The notes under the pieces are model-generated. The model was not told where the DNA came from, made no database searches, and saw only the letters and a program-made list of their open reading frames with translations. Positions 14,995 to 23,568 of a stretch of DNA of 64,000 nt are shown piece after piece. Within the stretch, counting starts at the first letter, position 1; each line of letters starts with the position of its first letter. The translations under genes were made by a program, and so were the position numbers. The DNA comes from Hyphomonas sp. L-53-1-40 (GTDB taxonomy: Bacteria > Pseudomonadota > Alphaproteobacteria > Caulobacterales > Hyphomonadaceae), in contig NZ_AWFI01000001.1 in the NCBI RefSeq assembly GCF_000682775.1, forward strand, positions 434,001-498,000, written 5' to 3'.

Positions 14995-17796
14995 CTAGCC
15001 GAACGCACCATAGGCATGCGTCACCGACAGGCTGATCCCGTGCAGAATCCGGTCGATGTCATCCAGCGGCGCAATGATATCCTTGTGAATGCGATCATAC
15101 CCGTAGCCAGCTTGGCTCTTGGTATCATTTCCGGCCTCGGTCAGGGCTTTCAGCGGCGTATCCTGATCGCGGGAGTGCGGGAAGATCTCACGCAGCAATT
15201 CCACCGCTTCCTTGATCCGCAATTCCGCAACCATCTCGACCAGGTCGCGGCTGCTCGCATCGTGACGTTCCGACAGGCGGGGCACTTTCATGATCAGCGC
15301 CTGACGCACGGCATGCAGGACGTGCAGGTCCAATCTGCCCTCATGGCGTTCTTCCAGTGAAGGAGAGGTCTTGAGTTGGGCCAGAAGACGGTCAAACTTT
15401 CCAAGGTCCACGGACAAATAGTTCGCGATCTGGTTCATCGAAACGGACGTCTCATTGTTGCGCAGCGCGTAATAAACCCCGCGATAGGCATTCGCCTTGT
15501 CAGGGTCGGCCAGTTTCGAGTGTGCCACCCAGACGCCCGGATCATAAACGCGGGCATAGGCGCGTAGCGCGGGCAGGCTGGTCAAAAGCCGCGCGCGGGT
15601 CGCCAGCAGGATCAGGCCCTTCATGCGTGGGCTGTCATCAATCAGGTCAACCAGCCGCTCCATTTCGCGCTGCAGGGAGGAGCCGATGCCAGCGGCCACA
15701 TTCACTGGCATGCTGAGCTGTTGCAGCGTCGCATTGTGAGAGATCGCGCGCAGGGAGCGCGGGCCGACTGGTCCAGCGGCGCGGCGTTTCGGTCGCGAGC
15801 CCGCCTTTACCGTCAAGCCGCTGGAAAAGGCGCCCAGCAATCGACCATAGTCTGCATTGTCGAACAGGCGTTCCTGCCAGGCTCGCAGCGACCGGTAGAA
15901 GTCCCAGACAAGGTCCGTGCGCGTATAGAATGGATCCTTGGTGCGGTCGGCCGGGTCAGACAGTGTGTGGCTGCACCAGGCGGCCATCGTCGTTTCGGCC
16001 AGCGCCGGGTTGGCGAAGTGAAGGAAGCCATCACCGCCCTGAAAACTGACCTCATGACGGAGCTGCAGGCCCCGTGCGCGGGCACCGCCACGGGTCCATG
16101 GTGTCAGCAGATGATCAAAGCGCTGCTCGAACGTACCCGGCCATGCGCCGCGGCCCATGCTTTCGCCATGCGTGTTGAAAATCAGGAGGTCGACATTTAC
16201 GCCCTTGGCGGCCAGCGCCCGGGCGATCAGGTTGTGGATGCGCTCGATGGCCATGTCGGCGGCGACTTGTCCGATGAACCGTCCGGCATCGGAGAAACCC
16301 AACTGGATCGAAAGATAGCCGCGCTGTTGCACATAGGCGAGGAATTCCGGCTCTTCCAGCAAGCGCTCGATGAAGCGGCCGCCGGTCTCCAGCGCTTCCG
16401 GCGTTTCGAATAGCGGAGAGATATCGAGCTTGTCATCGACACCATATTGCCGCGCAAGGTACAGCGCGCCCATCACGGTGGCCGGATTCTCACTCTCGGC
16501 GATCAGGAAGCGGATGACCGAGCCGGAATCGATATGTTTCAGGATCTGTGCGCACATCATGAACTGACGTCGCGCCGTGGATTGTTCCAGGAACAGGTCG
16601 GCAAAGTTCACCTGAACCGGTTTGGACTTGCGGGCCTTTTGCGCCAGTTCAGCCAGGGCAAGACGACCAAGTTCCCGGTCTTCAGTCTGCAGGCCCAGAT
16701 CGCGGTTGATCACCGTGCGCACCTGCGCTGCGTTCACCCGCAAGTGAATGCGCGCCGTGCCCAATTGCAGCGCTTCGACCTGCGCCCTGACCGCCATCAG
16801 GTCTGCAGCAAGGCTGTCTTCGGCTTCGGGAATGACGCTGTCCAGCACGTCGAGGATTTCAGACGCGTCCAGCACGTTTCGCTTGGAATGCTCGGTCAGC
16901 GCATTTGCCGCCGGCACCAGATTGTCCGGATCGGTCAGATCCGCTGCAAACAGGGCCGCATGGCGTGCGGTATCTTCCGACGCGGTCTTGAGGCGCTGGG
17001 TCAGCTTGGCGATGGGGCCGATCTTCTGGCTGCCGCTGATGGATTCCAGCTGCGCTGCATAGCGATCAAGCTGGACCGCCTTTTCCGTCAGGCGGAAGGT
17101 AAGCGATTGGGACCAGTGGATATCGGCGCGGCCATCAAGGTCATATCCGACCCAACAGGCGAGCGTCGGTACGAAGATTTTCAGCGACCGCCACTCATTC
17201 GGGAAGGCCTTGCGGGCAACCGAAATCAGCACGGTTGCGTAGGCCAGTTGTGCATTGGCCGCGTGAGCAATCGCGCCCTGCACCTCATCATGTTCGCCCT
17301 GAAGGCTGATCTGCTGGTTCCACGCACGGGAGTCGGCACGGATCTGGCGCATCAGCATGTTGCGGCTGGTCTTTGTCGCGCTCACCACATGGTCGGCCAG
17401 CGCCGTGCGCAGATCCTTCGACAGGGCAAAGGTCGGGTGACCGGTAAACACGATGCCGCCGGTTGCCTGTTCGACGCGTGCCTTGAAGGCGTCAAATCCT
17501 TGAGCGGCCAGTGTTTCCAATTCTTCGGTGAGGCTCGCCCAGGCATTCTTCGCCTTGCCGCCAGCATGTTGGTTGCGAAAGCGGTCAGCGCGCTCCTCAA
17601 TCAGGTCCAGATGCACCTCATCGGCCAGCTTCGACAGATCGGCCAGCTTGGCCTTTCCGGTTTCAAGGTCGCGTAACAAGGTCTGCGCCAGCGCGAAGAC
17701 CGAATTGGTCAGCGGATCGATCTCAATCCGGGCGGCCTGTGCACGCAGGAAGGATTGGGCGGTCTCGAGGGTCGTAGGGGATGTTGTCGTTGTCAT
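14995..17796 (-). CDS. Divergent phosphoenolpyruvate carboxylase-family protein
   Basis: A 933-residue protein with the length and order of blocks of PEP carboxylase, which makes oxaloacetate from PEP and bicarbonate. The motifs are strongly altered. TAHPTE reads FTGHPTF, GGDRDGNP reads GYDLDGRA, the mobile-loop HGRGGS-GRGG region reads THGESMGRGAWPG, and the usual C-terminal RNTG is replaced by HAYGAFG. The catalytic His of the first block and one loop Arg (MGRG) remain, but the HGRGG Arg is Glu. It may be a specialised or regulatory homologue rather than the housekeeping enzyme. The gene is convergent with the aspartic protease gene. Confidence 0.65.
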   Translation of the reverse strand: MTTTTSPTTLETAQSFLRAQAARIEIDPLTNSVFALAQTLLRDLETGKAKLADLSKLADEVHLDLIEERADRFRNQHAGGKAKNAWASLTEELETLAAQGFDAFKARVEQATGGIVFTGHPTFALSKDLRTALADHVVSATKTSRNMLMRQIRADSRAWNQQISLQGEHDEVQGAIAHAANAQLAYATVLISVARKAFPNEWRSLKIFVPTLACWVGYDLDGRADIHWSQSLTFRLTEKAVQLDRYAAQLESISGSQKIGPIAKLTQRLKTASEDTARHAALFAADLTDPDNLVPAANALTEHSKRNVLDASEILDVLDSVIPEAEDSLAADLMAVRAQVEALQLGTARIHLRVNAAQVRTVINRDLGLQTEDRELGRLALAELAQKARKSKPVQVNFADLFLEQSTARRQFMMCAQILKHIDSGSVIRFLIAESENPATVMGALYLARQYGVDDKLDISPLFETPEALETGGRFIERLLEEPEFLAYVQQRGYLSIQLGFSDAGRFIGQVAADMAIERIHNLIARALAAKGVNVDLLIFNTHGESMGRGAWPGTFEQRFDHLLTPWTRGGARARGLQLRHEVSFQGGDGFLHFANPALAETTMAAWCSHTLSDPADRTKDPFYTRTDLVWDFYRSLRAWQERLFDNADYGRLLGAFSSGLTVKAGSRPKRRAAGPVGPRSLRAISHNATLQQLSMPVNVAAGIGSSLQREMERLVDLIDDSPRMKGLILLATRARLLTSLPALRAYARVYDPGVWVAHSKLADPDKANAYRGVYYALRNNETSVSMNQIANYLSVDLGKFDRLLAQLKTSPSLEERHEGRLDLHVLHAVRQALIMKVPRLSERHDASSRDLVEMVAELRIKEAVELLREIFPHSRDQDTPLKALTEAGNDTKSQAGYGYDRIHKDIIAPLDDIDRILHGISLSVTHAYGAFG

Positions 17797-17882
17797 GCCG
17801 CCAAAAAGACGGAAATTGACGTAAAGTCAAAGCCCTGCTGACCGCGACTTGAAATAAATCTGCGGATCGCCTCGCCGGAGGC

Positions 17883-18785
17883 CTATCTGCGCCCGAAAAA
17901 GCGGACGACGCCGATCAGTCCCGCAATCGCCGAGCCAAGCCCGCCAAGCAACACAAACAGGGGATTAGCCTGGTCAGCAAAGGCGATGGCGCGATTGATC
18001 CCCGAGACCTGTACGGTCACCGTGTCCCGGAAAGTGCGCAGCGGCACGACCGCGTCCTCATCAATCGCATAGATCTCAAAGACGAGATCATGGCTGCCGG
18101 CCGTCAATGGCAGCACCGACCAGCGCCAGACATTCTCGGTCAGCGGGGACAATGCCTGAACTTCCGGCGACATGGACACGATCTCGAAATTCGCGCCACT
18201 GAGACGCGCTTCAACACGATCGGACACCAGCGCTTCGCCTTCAATCACATTGCCGCGGCCGGGCAGTGCGTCGACCGCGGTGTCATCGCCAGTGGAGTCG
18301 ATGGCCAGAGTCACATCAAAAGCGCGCTTGTATTCGGCAGAACTGGGTGTTTCGTGCGCTACCGGCACGCTTTTAAGCGTCTCGACAAAGGATTCATTGG
18401 CTTGAGGCATCACATTCGCCGACCGGCTGGTCATGGGGGGCGCGTCAAAGCCCGGCGAGGAGCCGGCAGATTCCGGGAACACATCGCCCGGCAGGCTAGA
18501 GCCGAGGCTGCGGGCCGGGCCGGCTGCGGGCGCGCTGTCCGGCGCCTCCATCATCATCTCTTCGCTCTGCAGGGGCTCCAACTCAGCCATTTCCTCTTCC
18601 AGGGCGGGCGGCATGGCCGTCTCTGCATACGCCTCTTCAAAAGCTTCCTCGGTCGCCATCTCCTGAGGTGTGGCGGCTTCGACCATCTCGTCGCGTGGCG
18701 CATAGGTGTCCATCAGGACAGACCCGGCATAGCCCGCAGCCACGAGGCCGCAGAGCAGAAGGATAATGGACAGCAGTCTCAGCAT
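17883..18785 (-). CDS. Membrane-anchored acidic protein of unknown function
   Basis: About 300 residues from ATG 18785 (MLRLLSIILLLCGLVAAGYA). The N-terminal helix is followed by about 110 residues rich in Glu, Pro, Ala and Met with low complexity. A beta-rich extracytoplasmic domain comes next (FDVTLAIDSTGDD, ALVSDRVEARLSGANFEI, VWRWSVLPLTAGSHDLVFEIYA), then a C-terminal membrane helix (PLFVLLGGLGSAIAGLIGVV) ending in a basic tail. The layout suggests a periplasmic domain held at both ends. I do not recognise the family. An upstream in-frame extension to 18875 has no good ribosome site and would hide the signal helix. Confidence 0.65.
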   Translation of the reverse strand: MLRLLSIILLLCGLVAAGYAGSVLMDTYAPRDEMVEAATPQEMATEEAFEEAYAETAMPPALEEEMAELEPLQSEEMMMEAPDSAPAAGPARSLGSSLPGDVFPESAGSSPGFDAPPMTSRSANVMPQANESFVETLKSVPVAHETPSSAEYKRAFDVTLAIDSTGDDTAVDALPGRGNVIEGEALVSDRVEARLSGANFEIVSMSPEVQALSPLTENVWRWSVLPLTAGSHDLVFEIYAIDEDAVVPLRTFRDTVTVQVSGINRAIAFADQANPLFVLLGGLGSAIAGLIGVVRFFGRR

Positions 18786-18840
18786 GGCGGTTCGCGCTCC
18801 GTCAGTTTTCCCCACAGCGTGGTTAATCCCTAGCAGAGCT

Positions 18841-19674
18841 TTATGACAGGGGGAAACGTTTACGGCTGCTTTCATAAAAGGCGACCGCGGCTGCGTTGGA
18901 GACGTTCAGGCTCTCCATTTCAGGGGCTATCGGGATGCGTGCGAGTTCGGCGCAGGCCTTGGCCACGGCGGGTCGAATGCCCGGGCCTTCGGCACCCAGC
19001 ACGATGGCGAGTTTCTGTGCCCCTTCGACCGCATCCGCGATCAGGCGCTCGCCTTCGCCAGCCAGACCTACCGTGTGGTATCCGGCGTCCCCCAGCTGCT
19101 CCAGCGCGCGGGCAATGTTCACCACGCGCGCCTCGCGAACGGTTTCGATCGCGCCCACGGCGGCCTTTGCCGCGACACCGGTCACATTCGGTGCATTGCG
19201 CGTCTGCAACACCAGTCCACCAAAGCCAAAGGCGGCGGCCGAGCGATAGACTGCGCCCAGATTGTGCGGGTCGGATACCTGATCCAGCACGGCAATGTGG
19301 CTGATTCCGGCATCGATCAGGTCTTCAAGGGCGCCCGCTTCCAGCGGATCAACCTTCACGGCGATGCCTTGATGGACCGCGCCATCGGGCAGGCGGGCAT
19401 CAATGTCGCGCGCCGTCACCAGAACTGGCGCAATGGGCCCGGTGGCAGGCAGGCGCTGGGCGGCGTTTTCGGTGGCCAGCAATTCGTGACATTTGCGCGC
19501 GGGATTGGCCAGGGCGGCAGCCACTGCATGCGTGCCCCAGATCCAGAGCGGGCCGCCATCTGCGCCGCTGCCATCGCGTCCGGCTCCGGCTCGACGCGGC
19601 GGCCGGGCAGGGCCGCGGCGTGGATTATCTGCGCCAGCGTGTGCTTTTCGCGGTTTAGAATGGTTGCGCGCCAT
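18841..19674 (-). CDS. rlmB: SpoU-family rRNA 2'-O-methyltransferase (RlmB type)
   Basis: About 277 residues from ATG 19674. An Arg/Pro/Gly-rich N-terminal tail leads to LWIWGTHAVAAALANPARK, the substrate-binding domain, and then the SPOUT knot motifs: DQVSDPHNLGAVYRSAAAFG (motif 1), IVLGAEGPGIR (motif 2) and IPIAPEMESLNVSNAAAVAF (motif 3). These fit the enzyme that methylates G2251 of 23S rRNA. It lies on the minus strand just before the tRNA-Tyr gene on the plus strand. Frames extending past 19674 run through the tRNA genes and are not real. Confidence 0.9.
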   Translation of the reverse strand: MARNHSKPRKAHAGADNPRRGPARPPRRAGAGRDGSGADGGPLWIWGTHAVAAALANPARKCHELLATENAAQRLPATGPIAPVLVTARDIDARLPDGAVHQGIAVKVDPLEAGALEDLIDAGISHIAVLDQVSDPHNLGAVYRSAAAFGFGGLVLQTRNAPNVTGVAAKAAVGAIETVREARVVNIARALEQLGDAGYHTVGLAGEGERLIADAVEGAQKLAIVLGAEGPGIRPAVAKACAELARIPIAPEMESLNVSNAAAVAFYESSRKRFPLS

Positions 19675-19781
19675 TTCGGGTTTCCTTATAAGGCCGCTTC
19701 CGGTGTGGATCGGCGGTGCTTCGGCGCCTATGTGAAGCGCTGCTGCGACGGCGTCAAACGGCGTGTGGTCGCGGGTCCCGT

Positions 19782-19866
19782 GGAGGGGTGGCCGAGTGGT
19801 TAAAGGCAGCAGACTGTAAATCTGCCCGCATAGCGTACACAGGTTCGAATCCTGTCCCCTCCACCA
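19782..19866 (+). tRNA. tRNA-Tyr (GTA)
   Basis: A class II tRNA of 85 bases with encoded CCA. The acceptor stem GGAGGGG (19782-19788) pairs perfectly with CCCCTCC (19856-19862), followed by discriminator A and CCA. Anticodon GTA is at 19816-19818 in the loop CTGTAAA. The variable arm is long, as for tRNA-Tyr, and the T arm is AGG-TTCGAAT-CCT. It is followed 44 bases later by tRNA-Gly, a common alphaproteobacterial order. Confidence 0.96.
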
Positions 19867-19910
19867 CCCGCACCAGATGGTGTAAGGTGTCTTCGCAAGG
19901 CCCTGACTGG

Positions 19911-19984
19911 GCGGGTATAGCATAATGGTAATGCACCAGCCTTCCAAGCTGTGTATGTCGGTTCGATTCCGTCTACCCGCTCCA
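19911..19984 (+). tRNA. tRNA-Gly (TCC)
   Basis: A 74-base tRNA with encoded CCA. The acceptor stem GCGGGTA (19911-19917) pairs with TACCCGC (19974-19980), followed by discriminator T and CCA. The anticodon loop CTTCCAA gives TCC at 19943-19945. The T arm has GTTCGATTCC. It is probably co-transcribed with tRNA-Tyr. Confidence 0.96.
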
Positions 19985-20169
19985 GACAAAATTATCATGA
20001 TTTACAACGAACTAGCGCTTGTTCAGGCAGGTGATTACTGCGCGTCAGTCCACGCCGCGGCGGCGCCCGCAAAAGGGCTGCGCCAAGCGCCGCTGGTCCT
20101 GGATTTTGCCATGCCGGGAGCAGGGCGCGCGAGGGCGCAGTTGCGTGCGCAAATACGACAGTTTTACCG

Positions 20170-20196
20170 TTGACGGCTCGCGGATCAGCCTATACA
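20170..20196 (+). promoter_or_regulatory. Probable housekeeping promoter of tRNA-Leu
   Basis: TTGACG at 20170-20175 and TATACA at 20191-20196 form a sigma-70-type pair with a short spacer of 15 bases, ending about 20 bases before the tRNA-Leu gene. Position and hexamer quality support a promoter; the spacer is 1-2 bases shorter than ideal. Confidence 0.5.
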
Positions 20197-20216
20197 TCGG
20201 CGCCTTCCTACCCCGT

Positions 20217-20303
20217 ACCCAGATGGCGGAATTGGTAGACGCGCTACGTTCAGGTCGTAGTTCTCGCAAGGGAGTGGAGGTTCGAGTCCTCTTCTGGGCA
20301 CCA
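20217..20303 (+). tRNA. tRNA-Leu (CAG), host of the integrated element
   Basis: A class II tRNA of 87 bases with encoded CCA. The anticodon stem CTACG/CGTAG carries loop TTCAGGT, giving CAG at 20251-20253. The long variable arm and the T arm GAGG-TTCGAGT-CCTC are intact. The acceptor pairs CCCAGA with TCTGGG, but position 1 is A opposite C72, where G1-C72 is normal. The 3' end from 20288 forms the left repeat of an integrated element, so this end was probably supplied by the element on insertion. Confidence 0.92.
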
Positions 20304-20304
20304 G
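20288..20304 (+). repeat. Left attachment repeat (attL) within the tRNA-Leu 3' end
   Basis: CCTCTTCTGGGCACCAG overlaps the 3' T-arm strand, the acceptor 3' strand and the CCA end of tRNA-Leu. It recurs at 29868-29883 with one G missing. Tyrosine recombinases of this type commonly integrate into this part of tRNA genes. Confidence 0.85.
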
Positions 20305-20426
20305 CGGCTTCTCCGAGACAGTCCGAAAAGCTCCAAAAACCCTTGAAAAATATAGATATTTTCGCCCGGCGAGCGGTTTCTTTGTCCGATGCCGTGCGGG
20401 GGTATGCGCTCGCATCCGGCTTTATT

Positions 20427-20491
20427 GGGGGTAGATTAGGGGGTATGGTGGCATTTCCTGTCCCAATCCTGAGTGATCGATACCCCCAAAA
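20427..20491. promoter_or_regulatory. Left integrase arm-type binding repeats
   Basis: Two direct copies of GGGGGTA (at 20427 and 20439, 12 bases apart) are followed by an inverted copy, GATACCCCCAAAA, at 20479-20491, just before the integrase start. The same double GGGGGTA with 12-base spacing recurs inside the right end at 29788-29808. The matched layout at both ends suggests arm sites for the integrase; the copy next to the start could also be used for autoregulation. Confidence 0.6.
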
Positions 20492-20496
20492 CTGCC

Positions 20497-21693
20497 ATGC
20501 CCCTGACAGACACACAGCTTCGCCAACTCAAACCGAAAGCCAAGCAATACAAGGTGTCGGATAGCGGCGGCCTTTATGTGCTTGTGACTCCGAATGGATC
20601 CAAGCTTTGGCGGCTCAAATATCGGTACAATGGCAAGGAAAAGGTGCTGGCATTCGGGGGGTACCCAGATACGAGTCTGGCGCGAGCCCGAGCGCGGCGA
20701 AACGATGCAAAGACGTTACTGGCTGATGGAAAGGATCCGGCCGAGACCGCCAAAGCGAACAAGGAAGAAGCCGCTGCGCTGAACGAACACACTTTCGCAA
20801 ACATTGCCGCCGAATTGATGGAAAAGCTGCGAAAGGAAGGGAAGGCCGATACCACCCTCAAGAAGAAGCAATGGCTCCTGGACAAGGCGATTGCTGATTT
20901 TGGTGACCTTCCAATCACACAGCTAAAGCCTGCCACCGTGCTTGTGACGCTTCGAAAGGTTGAGGCGCTGGGCAAATATGAGAGCGCCAAAAGGCTACGC
21001 TCTACCATTGGCCAAGTTTGCCGTTACGCGGTTGCCACCGCCCGCGCCGACGATGACCCAACGTACGCACTACGCGGCGCGCTGATTGCGCCGAAGGTCA
21101 CCCATATGGCGGCGGCAACAACCCAAGACGAGTTTGCAGAAGTGGTGCAGGCGGTTTGGGACTATGAGGGCGGGGCACCGTCTACCCGCGCGGCGCTGAA
21201 GCTCATGGCCTTGCTATATACCCGGCCTGGTGAGTTGCGTCTGGCGCTCTGGGACGAGTTCGATCTGGAGGCGGCAACTTGGACCATCCCAGCCAGCCGC
21301 ACCAAGATGCGCCGCGAACACGTCAAACCCCTCGCGCCGATGGCTATTCAGATATTGCAGGATCTTCGGCGCGAAACCGGAAGCAACTATCGCGTCTTTC
21401 CGTCTTCCATTGCCCGCGACAAGCCGATCAGTGAAAACACGCTCAATCAAGCTTTGCGGCGAATGGGGTTTGAGAAAGATCAACATACGTCTCACGGCTT
21501 CCGAGCCAGCGCGTCCACTCTGCTGAATGAATGCGGACTATGGGACAAGGACGCCATCGAAGCCGAGCTTGCCCATATTGGAGCCGATCAGGTTAGGCGG
21601 GCCTATCACCGCGCGCTCTATTGGGAAGATCGCGTGAAGATGGCGAACTGGTGGGCGGACGAGATCGCTGCAATGGTGGCTGGAGCCCACTAA
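20497..21693 (+). CDS. Tyrosine recombinase, P4-type integrase (DUF4102 N-terminal domain)
   Basis: About 398 residues from ATG 20497, which gives the typical MPLTDTQLRQLKPKAK start; GTG 20473 is also in frame. The N-terminal arm-binding domain has GGLYVLVTPNGSKLWRLKYR and AFGGYPDTSLARARARR. The core-binding SAM-like domain follows. The catalytic domain shows Arg in LLYTRPGELRLALW, Lys after it, HxxR in TSHGFRASASTLLNE, and the nucleophile Tyr in VRRAYHRALYWEDR. It lies immediately downstream of tRNA-Leu and is the likely enzyme for insertion and excision of the element. Confidence 0.93.
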   Translation: MPLTDTQLRQLKPKAKQYKVSDSGGLYVLVTPNGSKLWRLKYRYNGKEKVLAFGGYPDTSLARARARRNDAKTLLADGKDPAETAKANKEEAAALNEHTFANIAAELMEKLRKEGKADTTLKKKQWLLDKAIADFGDLPITQLKPATVLVTLRKVEALGKYESAKRLRSTIGQVCRYAVATARADDDPTYALRGALIAPKVTHMAAATTQDEFAEVVQAVWDYEGGAPSTRAALKLMALLYTRPGELRLALWDEFDLEAATWTIPASRTKMRREHVKPLAPMAIQILQDLRRETGSNYRVFPSSIARDKPISENTLNQALRRMGFEKDQHTSHGFRASASTLLNECGLWDKDAIEAELAHIGADQVRRAYHRALYWEDRVKMANWWADEIAAMVAGAH

Positions 21694-21779
21694 CAGGTTT
21701 TCTTCGTACCCTCTCGCATTACAAAAACTCGTATCGTACGGTTGGGCTGGAATGGCGGCGGGAGCGTTACGAGACACAT

Positions 21780-22796
21780 ATGCAACACTACTATTTTAGC
21801 CGTCACGCCAAGATCAACTGGCTGACGCTGGACCAGTTTTCCTACTATTCGTCCGAAGACCTGTTGAATGGTGCTTTCTCGATACATTGGGAAAGTGAGG
21901 GTGATCACATTTTGGAGTTTCGTAATCAGCTGGAACAGCTGACGGACGACATACTGGAACAGCGATTTTCCGAGCGAATAGAGTTTCGAATTGCTGACCG
22001 GAAACGGCACCGAGAAGAGATTGACGCAGGGCTGTTCTTTAATGCGCCTGCCGCGTTTGCAGACTATGGGCGATGGGCTCGCAACCTGACTTGGACAATT
22101 GAGCAGTGTATCGCTTTGTCTATGGGGCGTTCGCCGGATGTGCTGTCATTAGAAGCTTTGAAATCCGCAGGCAGTGAAGCGTTACGTTCGGATTTGGGAA
22201 AGGAATACATAGGTCGCCTGGAAATTGCCTGGAACTGGATTTCAATTGGCCAACTGGCTGAAGTAGCCATACCCGCAGAGTATCTGGTTTGGCTCAACCA
22301 ATTACATTTGGACTTTCCGCCGGGACTCATACAGGCGCTTGAAGCTTTCGGAAATGAGATCATCGATTGGAAAGCGCAAAGCCAAACTCTGACAGGCCAA
22401 GTGGAACAGTTGCGGGAAGAAATCGACGCGCTGCATCAAGAGAACCGAAAATGGGCAGTTTCGTACGAGAGTCTGCAGACAGCTTCTGGCGGGCTGATAG
22501 CGGAATTGCAGGATCAACTCAGGCAGGCTGAACTTGCTTTGAGGGTATCCAGTCTTGATGAAACTACGAGTGAAGAAAGCGACAGTCCCGATCCACGCGT
22601 GCTGAAAAGCCTGCACAAGATTGTCTATGCGATAGCGCTGAAGAAATACCATCTCGACGTGACACAGGAGGAATGGCCAGCCGTCACCAAGATCCTGAAC
22701 GATCTTGAGCTGGCAGGATTGCAAATGTCGAGAAAGACTGTGCGCGGACACCTTATAAACTCAGTGGAGACAGCCGAGAAGGAGCTAGGGAAATAG
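21780..22796 (+). CDS. Element-borne coiled-coil protein of unknown function
   Basis: About 338 residues from ATG 21780, with GGGAG some 11 bases upstream; the open frame back into the integrase gene has no plausible start. The N-terminal 230 residues are mixed helical. A coiled coil follows (LTGQVEQLREEIDALHQENRK and LIAELQDQLRQAELALR). The C terminus (SLHKIVYAIALKKYHLD, then ILNDLELAGLQMSRKTVRGHL) looks like a small helical DNA-associated domain, often seen next to P4-type integrases. No enzymatic motif is seen. It could assist recombination or act in defence; neither can be shown here. Confidence 0.6.
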   Translation: MQHYYFSRHAKINWLTLDQFSYYSSEDLLNGAFSIHWESEGDHILEFRNQLEQLTDDILEQRFSERIEFRIADRKRHREEIDAGLFFNAPAAFADYGRWARNLTWTIEQCIALSMGRSPDVLSLEALKSAGSEALRSDLGKEYIGRLEIAWNWISIGQLAEVAIPAEYLVWLNQLHLDFPPGLIQALEAFGNEIIDWKAQSQTLTGQVEQLREEIDALHQENRKWAVSYESLQTASGGLIAELQDQLRQAELALRVSSLDETTSEESDSPDPRVLKSLHKIVYAIALKKYHLDVTQEEWPAVTKILNDLELAGLQMSRKTVRGHLINSVETAEKELGK

Positions 22797-22895
22797 GCTT
22801 ATTGCCCACGCTATAGGCAGGTACTAGCGCCTGTTCCCCCAGCATATACTGGACCTGTGCAAGCTTCCTCGCATCGAAACGAACGGAGAGAATCG

Positions 22896-23099
22896 ATGCG
22901 AGACGTCACTGAACTACCCAAGACGGGGTTTTTGCGCCTGAAGGATATTCTGGCCCCAGTCGGCCCAATTCCTGTCAGCAAATCGACCTGGTGGGCGGGC
23001 GTGAAAGACGGGCGGTTTCCCAAGCCGCTCAAGTTGGGCGCACGTGTCACGGTCTGGCGTGTGGAAGACATACGCGAGCTGATCGAAAATGGCGCGTAG
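22896..23099 (+). CDS. AlpA-family DNA-binding regulator
   Basis: A 67-residue protein from ATG 22896 with GGAG 8 bases upstream. It has the AlpA layout: FLRLKDILAP, SKSTWWAGVKDGRFPKPLKLGARVTVWRVEDIRELIE. These are excisionase-like winged-helix proteins that activate or direct site-specific recombination in P4-like elements. It overlaps the next gene by 11 bases, so the two are translated together. Confidence 0.85.
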   Translation: MRDVTELPKTGFLRLKDILAPVGPIPVSKSTWWAGVKDGRFPKPLKLGARVTVWRVEDIRELIENGA

Positions 23100-23565
23100 G
23101 CTGAACTGGCGCGCAATCCGTATCCATCGCAGTTATTCAGTAGACGAGGCGGCGCGCGCGTTGGGAGTGGCGAAGGTGACTGTGCGGCGCTGGATCGCGT
23201 CGGGCGACTTGCCAGCAATCGATAATTGCAAACCCATATTGATCCTGGGTGACGAGCTATCGGCTTACCTTCGAAAGCGGCGCTCACGGAAGCACAAGTG
23301 CCATCTCGATCAGTGCTACTGCATGAAATGTCGCGCGCCGAAGCGTGCCGCGTTTTCCGAAGCAGAATTGATCGGGGCAAGTGGTAAAACGGCGATGGTG
23401 CGTATGCTGTGCGAGACGTGCACGACAGTCATGCACAAGCGCGTCAGCTGGCAACAGGTTTCGCGTCTATCTGCCCTTGTCAGCCTGTCAGGCACGCATC
23501 GCTTCAAACACCTAGGTGAGACCAATCAGCCCTGCGTGAATGATCACTGCAAGACGGAGGTGTGA
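23089..23565 (+). CDS. HTH and zinc-ribbon protein
   Basis: A 158-residue protein. The N-terminal excisionase/MerR-like helix-turn-helix is YSVDEAARALGVAKVTVRRW followed by SGDLPAID. A zinc-binding half follows: CHLDQCYCMKC near residue 72 and CETC further on, forming a probable ribbon. The same frame overlaps the AlpA gene upstream and ends 3 bases before the recombinase gene downstream, so the three form one translational unit. A role as a DNA-binding accessory of the second recombinase is inferred from this arrangement. Confidence 0.7.
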   Translation: MARRLNWRAIRIHRSYSVDEAARALGVAKVTVRRWIASGDLPAIDNCKPILILGDELSAYLRKRRSRKHKCHLDQCYCMKCRAPKRAAFSEAELIGASGKTAMVRMLCETCTTVMHKRVSWQQVSRLSALVSLSGTHRFKHLGETNQPCVNDHCKTEV

Positions 23566-23568
23566 AAG

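Noticed and set aside
16447-17676. 409-codon frame opposite the PEP-carboxylase-like gene
   Set aside because: An antisense shadow caused by GC-rich third positions; it has no recognisable domain or ribosome site.
19675-19998. Extension of the rlmB frame through the tRNA genes
   Set aside because: It would translate tRNA-Tyr and tRNA-Gly in antisense; ATG 19674 gives the normal protein.
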